50,830 nucleotides of DNA, from assembly GCF_018380615.1 (NCBI RefSeq), contig NZ_JAGYVZ010000009.1, positions 75,260 through 126,089 on the forward strand, written 5' to 3'. Under the pieces are notes generated by a model that did no database searches, was not told where the DNA came from, and saw only the letters and a list, made by a program, of their open reading frames with translations. This document shows, piece by piece, positions 24,289 through 33,566 of this stretch (position 1 is the first letter of the stretch; every line of letters begins with the position of its first letter). This DNA comes from Flavobacterium psychroterrae (GTDB taxonomy: Bacteria > Bacteroidota > Bacteroidia > Flavobacteriales > Flavobacteriaceae). The translations under genes were made by a program, and so were the position numbers.

Positions 24289-25059
24289 ATGAGCAGATTA
24301 AAAAATAAAGTAGCCGTAATTACTGGCGGTAATAGCGGAATAGGATTTGGAATTGCAGAAGCATTCAAAAACGAAGGAGCGTCCGGAACTATTACAGGAC
24401 GAAATGAAACTACACTAAATAGTGCTGTCGAAGCTTTAGGAACAAACTTCATCAGTATTAAAGGTGATGTTACAAATAACAGTGATTTAGAAAATATCTT
24501 CAAACAAACCGCTGATAAATTTGGTAATATTGATGTATTGGTGGTGAATGCCGGCGGTGTTGTAGATGGCGTTCCATTGGGAACAATAGATAATGTTGAC
24601 GAAGCTAATTATGACGGGTATATGGATCTGAATTTAAAAAGTGTCTATTTTACCGTTCAAAAAGCGCTTCCGTATTTAAATGACGGTGCATCAATCATAC
24701 TTATCGGGTCGAGCGCTGCGCATCGTGCCGCGCCCGGAATGGCTATTTACGGAGCAGCAAAAGCAGCTGTGATATCATTGGCAAAAGGATTGTCGCTGGA
24801 TTTACTGCCAAGAAAAATACGTGTAAATACACTTTCGCCAGGATCAATTGATACGCCGGTATTTGGGAAACTAGTACCAGAGGAACATTTGGAACAGGTG
24901 AAACAAATGTGGGTTGATATCACGCCTGTTGGCAGACAAGGACTTCCGTCTGATATTGGGAACGCAGCGGTATTTTTAGCATCAGATGAATCGTCGTTTA
25001 TAGTTGGTACTGAAATTCTTTCTGACGGAGGTTTGACAAATATCAGTTTGATGAAATAA
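24289..25059 (+). CDS. SDR family oxidoreductase (second of a tandem pair)
   Basis: 256 residues from the ATG at 24289. The longer reading from 24205 would overlap the preceding gene by 50 bases and is rejected. It has GGNSGIGFGIA, VNAGG, IGSSAAH and YGAAK, all in the expected places. The C-terminal DGGLTNISLMK is typical of SDRs. The first nine residues equal those of the preceding SDR, but later sequence has diverged well. The two genes are probably one transcript ending at a hairpin at 25129-25161. Confidence 0.92.
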   Translation: MSRLKNKVAVITGGNSGIGFGIAEAFKNEGASGTITGRNETTLNSAVEALGTNFISIKGDVTNNSDLENIFKQTADKFGNIDVLVVNAGGVVDGVPLGTIDNVDEANYDGYMDLNLKSVYFTVQKALPYLNDGASIILIGSSAAHRAAPGMAIYGAAKAAVISLAKGLSLDLLPRKIRVNTLSPGSIDTPVFGKLVPEEHLEQVKQMWVDITPVGRQGLPSDIGNAAVFLASDESSFIVGTEILSDGGLTNISLMK

Positions 25060-25128
25060 ATTTAAGTTTAAAGTAAATAATCAAATCAGAATTTCAATAT
25101 CATGATTTTCATTATTTATTAAAATAAA

Positions 25129-25161
25129 AAACCTCCAAAGTCATTTGATTTTGGAGGTTTT
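25129..25161. terminator. Terminator after the SDR pair
   Basis: AACCTCCAAA (25130-25139) pairs with TTTGGAGGTT (25150-25159), followed by TTGTATTTT. Confidence 0.75.
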
Positions 25162-25227
25162 GTATTTTGTGATTTATGGCGAATTCGATGCACAAAAGTT
25201 GCAAATATTTAGTGGGGGAAAAATAAG

Positions 25228-25476
25228 CTACTTAAAAAGCGTTATGGTATCTGTGAGGTTTTCTCTAGTGATAAATGCCTTAATAAATTCCTGAACCTCG
25301 TTTTTTGATTCTGGTGTGGTTTCAAAAGAATTAATATGAAAATCATCATCCTGGTCCAGAATATGTATTATCTCTGTATATCCTTTAGAAATTAAACTAC
25401 CTTTTAATTTAATTATATTTTGCTGTTCCTGACCACTCAGCTCCTTCCGAACTTTTAGTTTTATAGCTTTTTCCAT
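25228..25476 (-). CDS. Small hypothetical protein
   Basis: 82 residues, charged, without signal peptide or membrane span. A possible alpha/beta domain: KLKGSLISKGYTEIIHILDQDDDFHINSFETTPESKNEVQEFIKAFI. Codon use and an AT-rich leader with no overlapping gene favour a real gene. No family is recognised. It is flanked by the SDR terminator and a repeat-containing gap. Confidence 0.6.
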   Translation of the reverse strand: MEKAIKLKVRKELSGQEQQNIIKLKGSLISKGYTEIIHILDQDDDFHINSFETTPESKNEVQEFIKAFITRENLTDTITLFK

Positions 25477-26249
25477 TTTAGATAAATTTTAAATTATAAT
25501 AGAGAATATCTGTTATCAAATATAAATATTAATTTGTTGCATATACAAGTAATTCTTTCAACTTAAACAACTACTTATCAACATTTTACTACATTAAAAT
25601 TATCATTTATGTTAAAATTTCAATTTTAACAAAACCGCGTACTTCTAAATTATTATGTAATTTTTCCAAATTAATTACTTAATTTTAAAATTAATTCGAT
25701 TAGTAGTTAAAAAACAGATTATATCATTTTTAATCTTCAAATAAACGTTACAGATTAAAAAGCTGATTAATTGGTTTACAAATAAAGTAAAAAAATTTAG
25801 AACGCGGATAAAACAGATTTGCTTTGCAAAAACGCAGATTTTCGCAGATTTTTATATAGAATTTAAAAAAGATCCGTGTAAATCCGTGTCTTCGTGATAA
25901 CGAATCCGTCAAATCCGCGTCGAAATATATGTTTTTTTAATTACACCAACCGGTTAAAAGTAATTATTGCAGAACCCGATTAAGCATTTCGTTGATTTGT
26001 AAAACTTATATTTTTAAGCTTTTTTGTGATTTATTTTTAAGGAAAAAGCAACGATTGAAAAGTAAATTTTGAGTAAAAGTTTTAAAAATAAAGTTTTTTT
26101 TAGATAACAAAATTACTAACTTGTATAGATCTAAATATACTAGATACTATAAAATCTAGTTTAAAACAGTAATAATGCTACATTCTTAGAATAAAAAGTA
26201 AGTAGCTAATCTGAATTAATTTTTCTAACATATAAAAAACAGACTTATT
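25477..26249. other. Long intergenic region with repeat
   Basis: 773 bases without a gene. A palindromic repeat of CGCAGATTTTCGCAGATT and GATCCGTGTAAATCCGTG words occupies about 25800-25925, bounded by GCGGAT and ATCCGCG. Near the end, ACTAGAT (26139-26145) and ATCTAGT (26154-26160) form an inverted repeat that could be an operator for the GH130 gene. Confidence 0.6.
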
Positions 26250-27719
26250 ATGCGAGTATCCGTCATCCGAAAAAATATAAAATTTACCCCCGATTCCAGA
26301 AGAGTTGTTGCTAGATATTTTATGAATGGCGAAGAACGGACCAAACAAATGGTTGCCCGTATAATGGTGCTGAATGATAAACAGGTATTAGAAACATTAG
26401 AACAAACGCTTCGTGAGTTTGCAAGACGCCACCGAAATATTTCGGCGATTTTTTTCAGGCATTGTGAACAGATCAGAGATGTAATTGAATCCATGCAAAT
26501 TGATTATGATGCAATTTCGCTGGATCGAAAAATGCTTATTGGTTCCTACTGTACTATGGAATATGCCATAGAATCTGCTGCTATTTTTAATCCTTCAATT
26601 GTAGAAGATTTTGATCAGTCCGGTCTTGAAGTTGGTGAAAAACGTGTAATTATTTCTTTTAGAGCAACAGGTGAAGGTCATATTTCATCGATTGTTTTTA
26701 GACGGGGAATTCTGGATAAAGACAACAATCTGCTGGTAATGAAAATTGGTCATAATATTGATAAGGCTGAGATTGAACATAAAACCTTATTCAATAAAGA
26801 ACGCTTTTTATTGAAATTGTCCGAAATGCACACGCAGGACAAATACATTTCGCAGATTATGCAGGATTTACCAAGTGAATTTGAGTTTGCTGTATTAAAA
26901 AGTGTTGTAAACACAGCGTTAAGCGATCCATCGATTCGTCAGGAAAGACGAACTGCACTCGAAGAAATCATCTGGTTGGCTGATTCGTTTTATGATTTAC
27001 AATTCAAACACGATTCGGATATTACGGAGCGCGTTATATTTCCAATTTCCGAATCTGAAAGCCGTGGTATTGAAGATGCCCGTTTTGTACGTTTTGATGA
27101 TGACGATGATGAGTCAAGTCGCGTGATGGCAACTTATACCGCTTATAATGGTCATACAATTTTACCTAAACTTATTTCTACCGAGGATTTTTACACCTTT
27201 AGAGTAATGCCTTTGCATGGTGCCGGTGCCCAAAATAAAAATCTTGCTTTATTTCCGCGAAAAATTAAAGGTAAATATGCCATGCTTTCAAGAATCGATG
27301 GCGTGAACAATTATATTATGTATTCTGATAGAGTTACACAATGGAATAATCCAATTCTTTTACAGGAACCACGTTATACATGGGAATTAACTCAAATAGG
27401 AAATTGCGGATCGCCTCTCTGGACTTCAGAAGGCTGGCTTGTAATTACGCATGGTGTAGGTACAATGAGACGTTATTGTATAGGTGCATCATTGTTTGAT
27501 CTTGATAATCCGTCTCAGGAAATTGGACGACTTAGCGAACCTTTGCTTTCTCCGCTTGAAGACGAGCGTGAAGGTTATGTGCCAAATGTTGTATATTCCT
27601 GTGGTGCAATAATTCACAACAATAGCTTAATATTACCTTATGCGGTATCTGATTATTCATCGACTTATGCCGTGGTTGATATGATAGAATTGTTAGATGC
27701 TCTGAAAAAGAGTAAATAG
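26250..27719 (+). CDS. Glycoside hydrolase family 130 (beta-mannoside phosphorylase/mannosidase-like)
   Basis: 489 residues. The C-terminal two-thirds is a five-bladed propeller of the GH130 type, with GIEDARF (273-279), LFPRKIKGKYAMLSRIDG (334-351), and WNNPILLQEPRYTWELTQIGNCGSPLWTSEGWLVITHGVG. Most GH130 proteins phosphorolyse or hydrolyse beta-mannosides in the cytosol. An extra N-terminal region of about 180 residues (helix-rich, TLREFARRHRN...) is longer than in minimal GH130 proteins and is seen in larger Bacteroidota members. No signal peptide. No sugar transporter or glycosyltransferase is adjacent, so the substrate is open. A hairpin terminator follows. Confidence 0.85.
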   Translation: MRVSVIRKNIKFTPDSRRVVARYFMNGEERTKQMVARIMVLNDKQVLETLEQTLREFARRHRNISAIFFRHCEQIRDVIESMQIDYDAISLDRKMLIGSYCTMEYAIESAAIFNPSIVEDFDQSGLEVGEKRVIISFRATGEGHISSIVFRRGILDKDNNLLVMKIGHNIDKAEIEHKTLFNKERFLLKLSEMHTQDKYISQIMQDLPSEFEFAVLKSVVNTALSDPSIRQERRTALEEIIWLADSFYDLQFKHDSDITERVIFPISESESRGIEDARFVRFDDDDDESSRVMATYTAYNGHTILPKLISTEDFYTFRVMPLHGAGAQNKNLALFPRKIKGKYAMLSRIDGVNNYIMYSDRVTQWNNPILLQEPRYTWELTQIGNCGSPLWTSEGWLVITHGVGTMRRYCIGASLFDLDNPSQEIGRLSEPLLSPLEDEREGYVPNVVYSCGAIIHNNSLILPYAVSDYSSTYAVVDMIELLDALKKSK

Positions 27720-27747
27720 AAATCCTAAAACTATTTTAGATATAGAA

Positions 27748-27787
27748 AAAGCCCTGTCAAATGATACAAATGATAGGGCTTCTTTAT
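27748..27787 (+). terminator. Terminator after GH130
   Basis: AAGCCCTGTC pairs with GATAGGGCTT, then CTTTATTT. Confidence 0.75.
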
Positions 27788-27809
27788 TTAATATGTTTAC
27801 GCATAAAAC

Positions 27810-27895
27810 ATTTAACACAAAGAAAAATAGGTGAAAAGATTACAAATTAAGAAATATATTTATATCTCATAGTTATCTGTATCTCAGTGAAATAT
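27810..27895. repeat. Intergenic repeat, AAATATATT core family
   Basis: AACACAAAGAAAAATAGG is followed by GAAATATATT (27851-27860) and CTCATAG, a degenerate relative of the elements at 4751 and 12341. Confidence 0.5.
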
Positions 27896-27908
27896 TTTTT
27901 ATATAAAT

Positions 27909-30143
27909 CTACTGCTTTATAAATGTTTTATTTACAACACTATTTCCTGTTTGAATACGCAATAAATAAATTCCCGGAACCAAACGACTACAATTGTACT
28001 GAATATCAATTCTGCCGGTATCATAATTTTTATTTGTAATCACATCTAGTTTTCTTCCGTTCATGTCAAATAATGAAATGTTAACTTTTTCTTGTTGATT
28101 TTGTATAAATGAAATCGTCAGGTTGCCTCCTGTTGGATTTGGGAATACGCTCAGATTCACTTCTTCTACATCTAAAATTGAATTATTTGATGTAAGTGTT
28201 GCCGCTGTACAACTTGGCGTTGTACTAAAAGCCATTACCGCCGGAGAAAAATTCGTAAAAGCAGAATTTATATCAATATTAGAAACATCATTAACACCTT
28301 TTCCATCACATTCTGCACGACCATTTCTCCAATAAGGAAATTGAAGATAAACACCTGCAGTAGAACAGCTTCCTATTTCGGCATCTCCACCTACTACCAC
28401 AGAACCTCCAAAATTACCTGCAAACAGCATCGCATTTCCTTTAATATTTGCTGTATTGGCAACAGAACCACCTTCCATCCAGGCATTTCCTTCAACAATA
28501 GCATTGCTGGACAAAGTTGTATTATAAACACATGCATTGTCACGAACAATAGCATTTCCCGTTATAGTTCCACCATCAACCATTGCATAACCATCAATAC
28601 GCACGTTTCCTGAAATTGTACCACGTCTCACAATTGCATATGGTCCTACATAAACTGAGGCTGCGACACTTGCGCTATTAGAAACCCATCCTCCACCATT
28701 AGAATGCAGGCGACCATTTGTTTTAATAAATTTTCTAAAATCTGCAGCAGCTTGAAATCCCTCAGGATTAGCATTTGCAATTTTTAACTCATAAGGATAT
28801 CTTCTTTGTTTAGGATAACCTACATCCATATTGTAATTCACATGCACTTTTGGAGCCGAAAATACTACCAGAAAAATACCTGCCTCTGTTGCTGAATTAA
28901 GTTCAAAGGATGCTTCGCCATCTGTATTATACATTGGGCTGTAGCGAGAAACTGTTCCATCCGTTTTTGTGGTTACAAAACCATATCGCCATCCTGCTTG
29001 GGTTGGATTCACTTCTGTATGCCCTTTAAATTTAATAGTCACTTTTTTCTGGGTTCCGGTACAAGTAGGATATAACGGAATTATATTCATGCCATAATCC
29101 TGTGGCGCCCAGTCATTGTTAGGATAATATTGATCAATTGTTCCTGCCACTTTAGTCAATAATGTATATTGTCTGCTGGTATATCGCGGCATATTATTTT
29201 TAATGGAAGTATATGTTTCTCTAATTTTTTTTCCAAAATTACTGGTTGTATTTACTTGAGAATTCCATTGAATAGGATAATCAAATGCCGGCTGTCTTTG
29301 CGCATAACCCCAAAGATAATCGTTGAGTTGTTCCTGCGTAAATCCTTTAAGCCTTTTGATGGTTTCCAGCGGATGTTCCTGATTTTTAGATTCAGCCCAC
29401 ATTCTTCGGGTAAAATCAAAACCGTCTTTTTCCTGCACATAATACATCAAATGAAAATTAGTATAATGATGGCGGTTTGAGGACCACATAAAATTTCTGG
29501 TCTGGATCCATCTCGTTAAAGTTCCGTCGATTTCTGCCCATTGCGGATACGCCTGACCACGCATAAAATTGGCATGACCTTCATAAAACGGACCTGCCCA
29601 GTCATATCCTGAAAATGCAGTTCCGTTACCGGGATTTTCCTGAATTCCCATCATCATTTGCAGTGTATGTGCAAATTCATGAGATAATGCGCCGCCATCT
29701 CTGGTGGCTTCAGGATGTACAAACATGGCACCAATAGTATTACTAAAGGAGCTCGCCTGCGCAAAAGCCTCTAAACGCGGATCTGTTGAGTTCCAGGTAT
29801 TCATCATCATAATAATGATTTTATATTTCCCGAAATTTGTTGTTGGTGAATTATTTATGAATTTTAAATCAGTTATAAAACGTTTAAAACTGTGTTCCAG
29901 AGTATCAGCAACTGATTTAGGCGTAAATCGCAACGCTGCATCAGCATATGCAGCGGGATTCGTGCCCACTTTATCTCCCCAGTAAAGCACAAAATTTGTC
30001 GATTCGTATTTTCTGGAGTTGGACACATTATTATAAAACTCATTGTTGGGATTGCTCCATTCTGTAGGTGTAAAGAGCGTTTTTTGCCCCATTGCAAAGT
30101 AACTGCAAAGGAAAAGGGCGACTTGTAATAAAAGTTTTTTCAT
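27909..30143 (-). CDS. T9SS-exported gluzincin-type metallopeptidase with left-handed beta-helix
   Basis: 744 residues with a signal peptide (1-19). The catalytic zinc motif is HEFAH (His155, Glu156, His159), with a candidate third ligand Glu188 in YEGHANF. The N-terminal domain (about 30-330) looks like DUF6055-type secreted peptidases. A middle beta-sandwich is followed by a left-handed beta-helix-like run, about 495-590, with repeats such as NVRIDGYAMVDGGTITGNAIV. The C-terminal 70 residues are a type A T9SS sorting domain (VFPNPTGGNLTISF through VVNKTFIKQ). It is expected to be released or anchored at the cell surface. Substrate unknown. It stands alone on the minus strand. Confidence 0.85.
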   Translation of the reverse strand: MKKLLLQVALFLCSYFAMGQKTLFTPTEWSNPNNEFYNNVSNSRKYESTNFVLYWGDKVGTNPAAYADAALRFTPKSVADTLEHSFKRFITDLKFINNSPTTNFGKYKIIIMMMNTWNSTDPRLEAFAQASSFSNTIGAMFVHPEATRDGGALSHEFAHTLQMMMGIQENPGNGTAFSGYDWAGPFYEGHANFMRGQAYPQWAEIDGTLTRWIQTRNFMWSSNRHHYTNFHLMYYVQEKDGFDFTRRMWAESKNQEHPLETIKRLKGFTQEQLNDYLWGYAQRQPAFDYPIQWNSQVNTTSNFGKKIRETYTSIKNNMPRYTSRQYTLLTKVAGTIDQYYPNNDWAPQDYGMNIIPLYPTCTGTQKKVTIKFKGHTEVNPTQAGWRYGFVTTKTDGTVSRYSPMYNTDGEASFELNSATEAGIFLVVFSAPKVHVNYNMDVGYPKQRRYPYELKIANANPEGFQAAADFRKFIKTNGRLHSNGGGWVSNSASVAASVYVGPYAIVRRGTISGNVRIDGYAMVDGGTITGNAIVRDNACVYNTTLSSNAIVEGNAWMEGGSVANTANIKGNAMLFAGNFGGSVVVGGDAEIGSCSTAGVYLQFPYWRNGRAECDGKGVNDVSNIDINSAFTNFSPAVMAFSTTPSCTAATLTSNNSILDVEEVNLSVFPNPTGGNLTISFIQNQQEKVNISLFDMNGRKLDVITNKNYDTGRIDIQYNCSRLVPGIYLLRIQTGNSVVNKTFIKQ

Positions 30144-30623
30144 ATAAAAATTATTTGGGGGTTTAATTTTCTTATCAATAATCTGCTTTTTACTTCAATC
30201 AACTCCATTATTAAAGCCCTCACAACTTCAATTCTATCTCTAACTTTTTATGCGGATTCCTAAAATTCAATTCTGTTTTAAATCATTAAGTTTTTAAATA
30301 AATCAAAACCAAATTTCTCTCCAATAAATGATCTCTTTTACCTAAAAAATGAATTCAAAATCCATGAAAATAATTTAAATGTAGTTGTAACATTTAAATT
30401 ATTTTTTTTGCGAATATACGTATTAATATAAAGTAACCAAATAAAAAATAATCGACTAAATACATATTTATCCGATTAAGTGTAATTTAATTAAAATAAA
30501 AAAAAGGAAAATCTCAGGTAATAAAAGCAATTGGAAGATATTTACATTTCAGAAGTTTTTTTAAAAATTGATCTAATTGCTACTGAAAATAGTTTTATAT
30601 TAGCACAAAAAGGACTTGTTTTT
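30144..30623. other. AT-rich intergenic region
   Basis: 480 bases with no gene or clear repeat. An in-frame TTG at 30531 extends the DinB ORF upstream, but that part does not resemble the DinB fold. Confidence 0.5.
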
Positions 30624-31115
30624 ATGACTAAAATATACAGAAAAGGCGCTATTGGAGCTTTACTTGATGAATACGAAAGAGCTATTTTAGATTTAAGCCA
30701 CACAATTGATGATATTACAAACAATGAACTGATTGCGATTGCAGATCCTGTTACAACAGACACAAGTTGCGTATCTGTGCAATCAGTTCTGGCTCATGTT
30801 GTAAATTCCGGTTATGCATATGCATTGTATATCAAACAATTATCAAATAAATCACTAGACTTTCCAGATGAGATTTTTAGAACGAATGTATCTGATTATC
30901 AAAAAGACCTGAGAGATTTTTTTGTTTTCACCGAGGCAACATTTCAAAATATTACTGATAATCAGCTTGAAGAATCTGACAACACTAAAAAAATAGTTAC
31001 TTCATGGGGACAAGTCTATGACATTGAACAAATTACAGAACATGCAATCGTACATGTTTTACGCCATAGACGACAACTTGAAAGGTTTAAAATTATCTTA
31101 CGCGAACGCAAATAA
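30624..31115 (+). CDS. DinB-like protein
   Basis: 163 residues from the ATG at 30624. It is a four-helix bundle of the DinB/YfiT type: LLDEYERAILDLSHTIDD, SVQSVLAHVVNSGYAYALYI, WGQVYDIEQITEHAIVHVLRHRRQLERF. Three His residues (LAHVV, EHAIVHVLRH) fit the metal site of the superfamily. Some members transfer bacillithiol or mycothiol to electrophiles; most are uncharacterised. No signal peptide. It converges with the SDR gene at 31152. Confidence 0.85.
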   Translation: MTKIYRKGAIGALLDEYERAILDLSHTIDDITNNELIAIADPVTTDTSCVSVQSVLAHVVNSGYAYALYIKQLSNKSLDFPDEIFRTNVSDYQKDLRDFFVFTEATFQNITDNQLEESDNTKKIVTSWGQVYDIEQITEHAIVHVLRHRRQLERFKIILRERK

Positions 31116-31151
31116 CATAATTTGAAGAATCTTCTAAATTAAAATAGTGAT

Positions 31152-31991
31152 TTATTCAGATTTTGGAGCGAGATCGCCATACCAGTAAGCAGATGTTACG
31201 CCGCCATCCATCAGGAAATCGCTTCCTGTAATAAACGCACCGTCACGTCCCATTAATAAAGCGCCTAAAACTCCCACTTCGTCAGGATTTCCGGCTCTTC
31301 CCACGGGTGAAATTTCAATCATTTTGCGGTAACCATCACCTCTTGGTCCGTTTAATTCATCATTTGCCAGTGGCGTGATAATAATTCCCGGACTTATTGT
31401 ATTAATTCTTGCACCGCGTTTCCCCCAGCGTACGGCTTCTGCTTTTACCCGAAGTGAATTTCCTCTTTTTGATAATTGATACGCATTCAAAGAACTATCT
31501 ACAGCATCAGATTGCAAAAACGGAAGTGCTAAAAGTTCTTCGGTTGGTGTTGTTGCCAGTGCTTTGTCTTCTTCCTGAGTTAATGATGGCAATCTGTGAC
31601 CTGATTGTGAAGCGATTACCACACCTGATCCTCCGTTTTCGATCACATTTCCAAATTCTTCTAATACTAAAGCAGTTCCATATAAATCTACCTTGAATAT
31701 TGTCGATGGCGATGCCTGCGAAGGTGAAACTCCGGCTGCGTGAATTAATCCGGTAATACCACCAATTTCCTGAGCTTTTGCAACAAGCGACTGAACAGAT
31801 TCTCTTGATGAAATATCCACAATTGCAGTACTTACTCTGAATCCTGCATCTGATAAAACTTTTGCTGCAGCATCACTATTTTCCTGATGTAAATCTGCCA
31901 GAATAATGTGCATTCCTGCTCCTACTCGTCTTGCAATTGCCTGACCAATAGATCCCGCACCAATAACTACTATAACTGAATTGCTTTTCAT
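31152..31991 (-). CDS. SDR family oxidoreductase
   Basis: 279 residues. Classical SDR: the glycine-rich GAGSIGQAIARRVG near the N-terminus, DLHQENSDAAAK, HAAGVSPSQA in place of NNAG, catalytic Ser in IASQSGHRL, and YQLSK. The NAG motif is altered to AAG, which is seen in some SDR branches. C-terminal GSDFLMDGGVTSAYWYGDLAPKSE resembles the ending of many SDR family reductases of unknown substrate. It is downstream of the NTF2-like gene (60 bases apart), with the divergent AraC gene beyond. Confidence 0.9.
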   Translation of the reverse strand: MKSNSVIVVIGAGSIGQAIARRVGAGMHIILADLHQENSDAAAKVLSDAGFRVSTAIVDISSRESVQSLVAKAQEIGGITGLIHAAGVSPSQASPSTIFKVDLYGTALVLEEFGNVIENGGSGVVIASQSGHRLPSLTQEEDKALATTPTEELLALPFLQSDAVDSSLNAYQLSKRGNSLRVKAEAVRWGKRGARINTISPGIIITPLANDELNGPRGDGYRKMIEISPVGRAGNPDEVGVLGALLMGRDGAFITGSDFLMDGGVTSAYWYGDLAPKSE

Positions 31992-32051
31992 AATTGTTGT
32001 TTTTTAAGTCTGTTTTTTTAAGGCTAATTTTTTTAAATCTATTCTAATAAT

Positions 32052-32435
32052 TTAAAATGTAGTCGCAACAGATTGCAGTATAATCCACTTTCCGTTTCGT
32101 TTTTCAAATTGTATTTTTTGCTGTAAACGCCACTTATTTCTCGTTCCGTAAATTCGGGCATCTAAAATATTCTGACCTACAAATGTTCCTTTATCGCCTT
32201 CCATTTTTACCGAAGTTTTAACCTCTTCATAACCGTAATATTTCATTCGTTCACTTTCAATTTCTAATAACCATTCGTCTTTTGACTGCACATATCCAGT
32301 GATATGCGTGAGCGTGAAATCCTGATCTAAAATCTTGTTTAGTTCCAATATATCCTTGTCAATCATCAAATCAGTTAATTGACGGGTTATGGCGAAAATT
32401 TCTAATTCACAAGTACTTACTTTATCGGTTTTCAT
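32052..32435 (-). CDS. NTF2-like (DUF4440-type) protein
   Basis: 127 residues, single NTF2-like domain: LTDLMIDKDILELNKILDQDFTLTHITGYVQSKDEWL then YGTRNKWRLQQKIQFEKRNGKWIILQSVATTF, the usual helix and curved sheet. Cytosolic. Such proteins often accompany oxidoreductases and bind small substrates. It is the first gene of a two-gene unit with the SDR at 31152, divergent from the AraC gene. The inverted repeat at 32590-32620 lies in the shared upstream region. Confidence 0.85.
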   Translation of the reverse strand: MKTDKVSTCELEIFAITRQLTDLMIDKDILELNKILDQDFTLTHITGYVQSKDEWLLEIESERMKYYGYEEVKTSVKMEGDKGTFVGQNILDARIYGTRNKWRLQQKIQFEKRNGKWIILQSVATTF

Positions 32436-32589
32436 AGCAATCTGCGGTTTATCTTAATCATTGATTTTTTAATTTGAAATTTTATCAAAAGTTTTGACAG
32501 TACAAATTTCCTTCAATATCAAATGCTTTCCATGATATATATTACTGTAATTATTACCATTATTACTGATTTAATCATTTGAGTTAACC

Positions 32590-32620
32590 TACTACAAATC
32601 TGCATGCTATATTTGTAGTA
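32590..32620. promoter_or_regulatory. Operator-like inverted repeat in the AraC divergent region
   Basis: TACTACAAAT (32590-32599) and its exact complement ATTTGTAGTA (32611-32620) are separated by 11 bases. The right arm overlaps the -7 box TATATTTG (32609-32616) of the AraC gene, so binding there would affect its own promoter. Confidence 0.65.
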
Positions 32621-32640
32621 TAAATTTAAAGAATACAAGG

Positions 32641-33537
32641 ATGGAACACATTATAAAAGTTGAAAAAATAACGCAATACAACGATTTGAAAGGTGTAGAA
32701 ACATTACATCCTTTAATAAGTGTTTTTGATAATTCAGGCACAAAATCATTACCCAATAACAGTAAAATTCATTTTGGTTTATATGCAATCTTCCTGAAAG
32801 CCGGAAAATGCGGTGAATTAAAATACGGACGCAATAATTATGATTATGACGACGGAACAATGGTGTTTTTTGCTCCCGGACAAGTAATTGAAATCAATAA
32901 TGAAGAGGATTATTTGCCTACAGGTCTTGCTTTACTTTTTCATCCTGATCTTATAAAAGGAACTTCTTTAGGAAAACAAATCGGTCAATATTCCTTTTTT
33001 TCGTATGAAACGCATGAGGCACTTCATTTATCTTTAAAGGAACAGCAGATTATTCGTGATTTATTTAGTAAATTAGAATATGAATTAAATCAGTCTATCG
33101 ATAAACACAGTAAAAGTATTATAACCAATAATATCGAATTGCTTTTAAATTATTGTGTCAGATTTTATGACAGGCAATTTATAACGCGAGAGAATGTTAA
33201 TACTGATGTTTTATCCAAATTTGAAAATGTATTGAATGAGTATTTTCAATCAGAAACTGCGCAGGAATCCGGTTTGCCATCCGTTAGTTATTTTGCTGAT
33301 TTGTTGCATTTGTCTCCCAATTATTTTGGAGATTTAATCAAAAAAGAAACAGGGAAATCGGCACAGGAACACATTCAGTTAAAATTAATTAATTTAGCAA
33401 AAGAACGAATTTTTGATACCAATAAATCAATTAGTCAAATAGCATCTGAACTTGGGTTTAAATATCCGCAGCATTTTAACCGAATGTTTAAAAAAAATAC
33501 CGGTTACACACCAATTGAATACAGAAGCTTAAATTAA
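32641..33537 (+). CDS. AraC family transcriptional regulator
   Basis: 298 residues. An N-terminal cupin-like domain (YGRNNYDYDDGTMVFFAPGQVIEI, LLFHPDLIKGTSLGKQI) is followed by a linker and a C-terminal double helix-turn-helix (PSVSYFADLLHLSPNYFGDLIKKETGKSAQEHIQ, KSISQIASELGFKYPQHFNRMFKKNTGYTPIEYRS). The TATATTTG -7 box and inverted repeat directly upstream imply autoregulation. The divergent NTF2-SDR genes are likely targets. The antiporter gene starts 29 bases downstream and is probably co-transcribed. Confidence 0.93.
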   Translation: MEHIIKVEKITQYNDLKGVETLHPLISVFDNSGTKSLPNNSKIHFGLYAIFLKAGKCGELKYGRNNYDYDDGTMVFFAPGQVIEINNEEDYLPTGLALLFHPDLIKGTSLGKQIGQYSFFSYETHEALHLSLKEQQIIRDLFSKLEYELNQSIDKHSKSIITNNIELLLNYCVRFYDRQFITRENVNTDVLSKFENVLNEYFQSETAQESGLPSVSYFADLLHLSPNYFGDLIKKETGKSAQEHIQLKLINLAKERIFDTNKSISQIASELGFKYPQHFNRMFKKNTGYTPIEYRSLN

Positions 33538-33566
33538 AAATCACATCCAAAACCTTAACCAAAACA

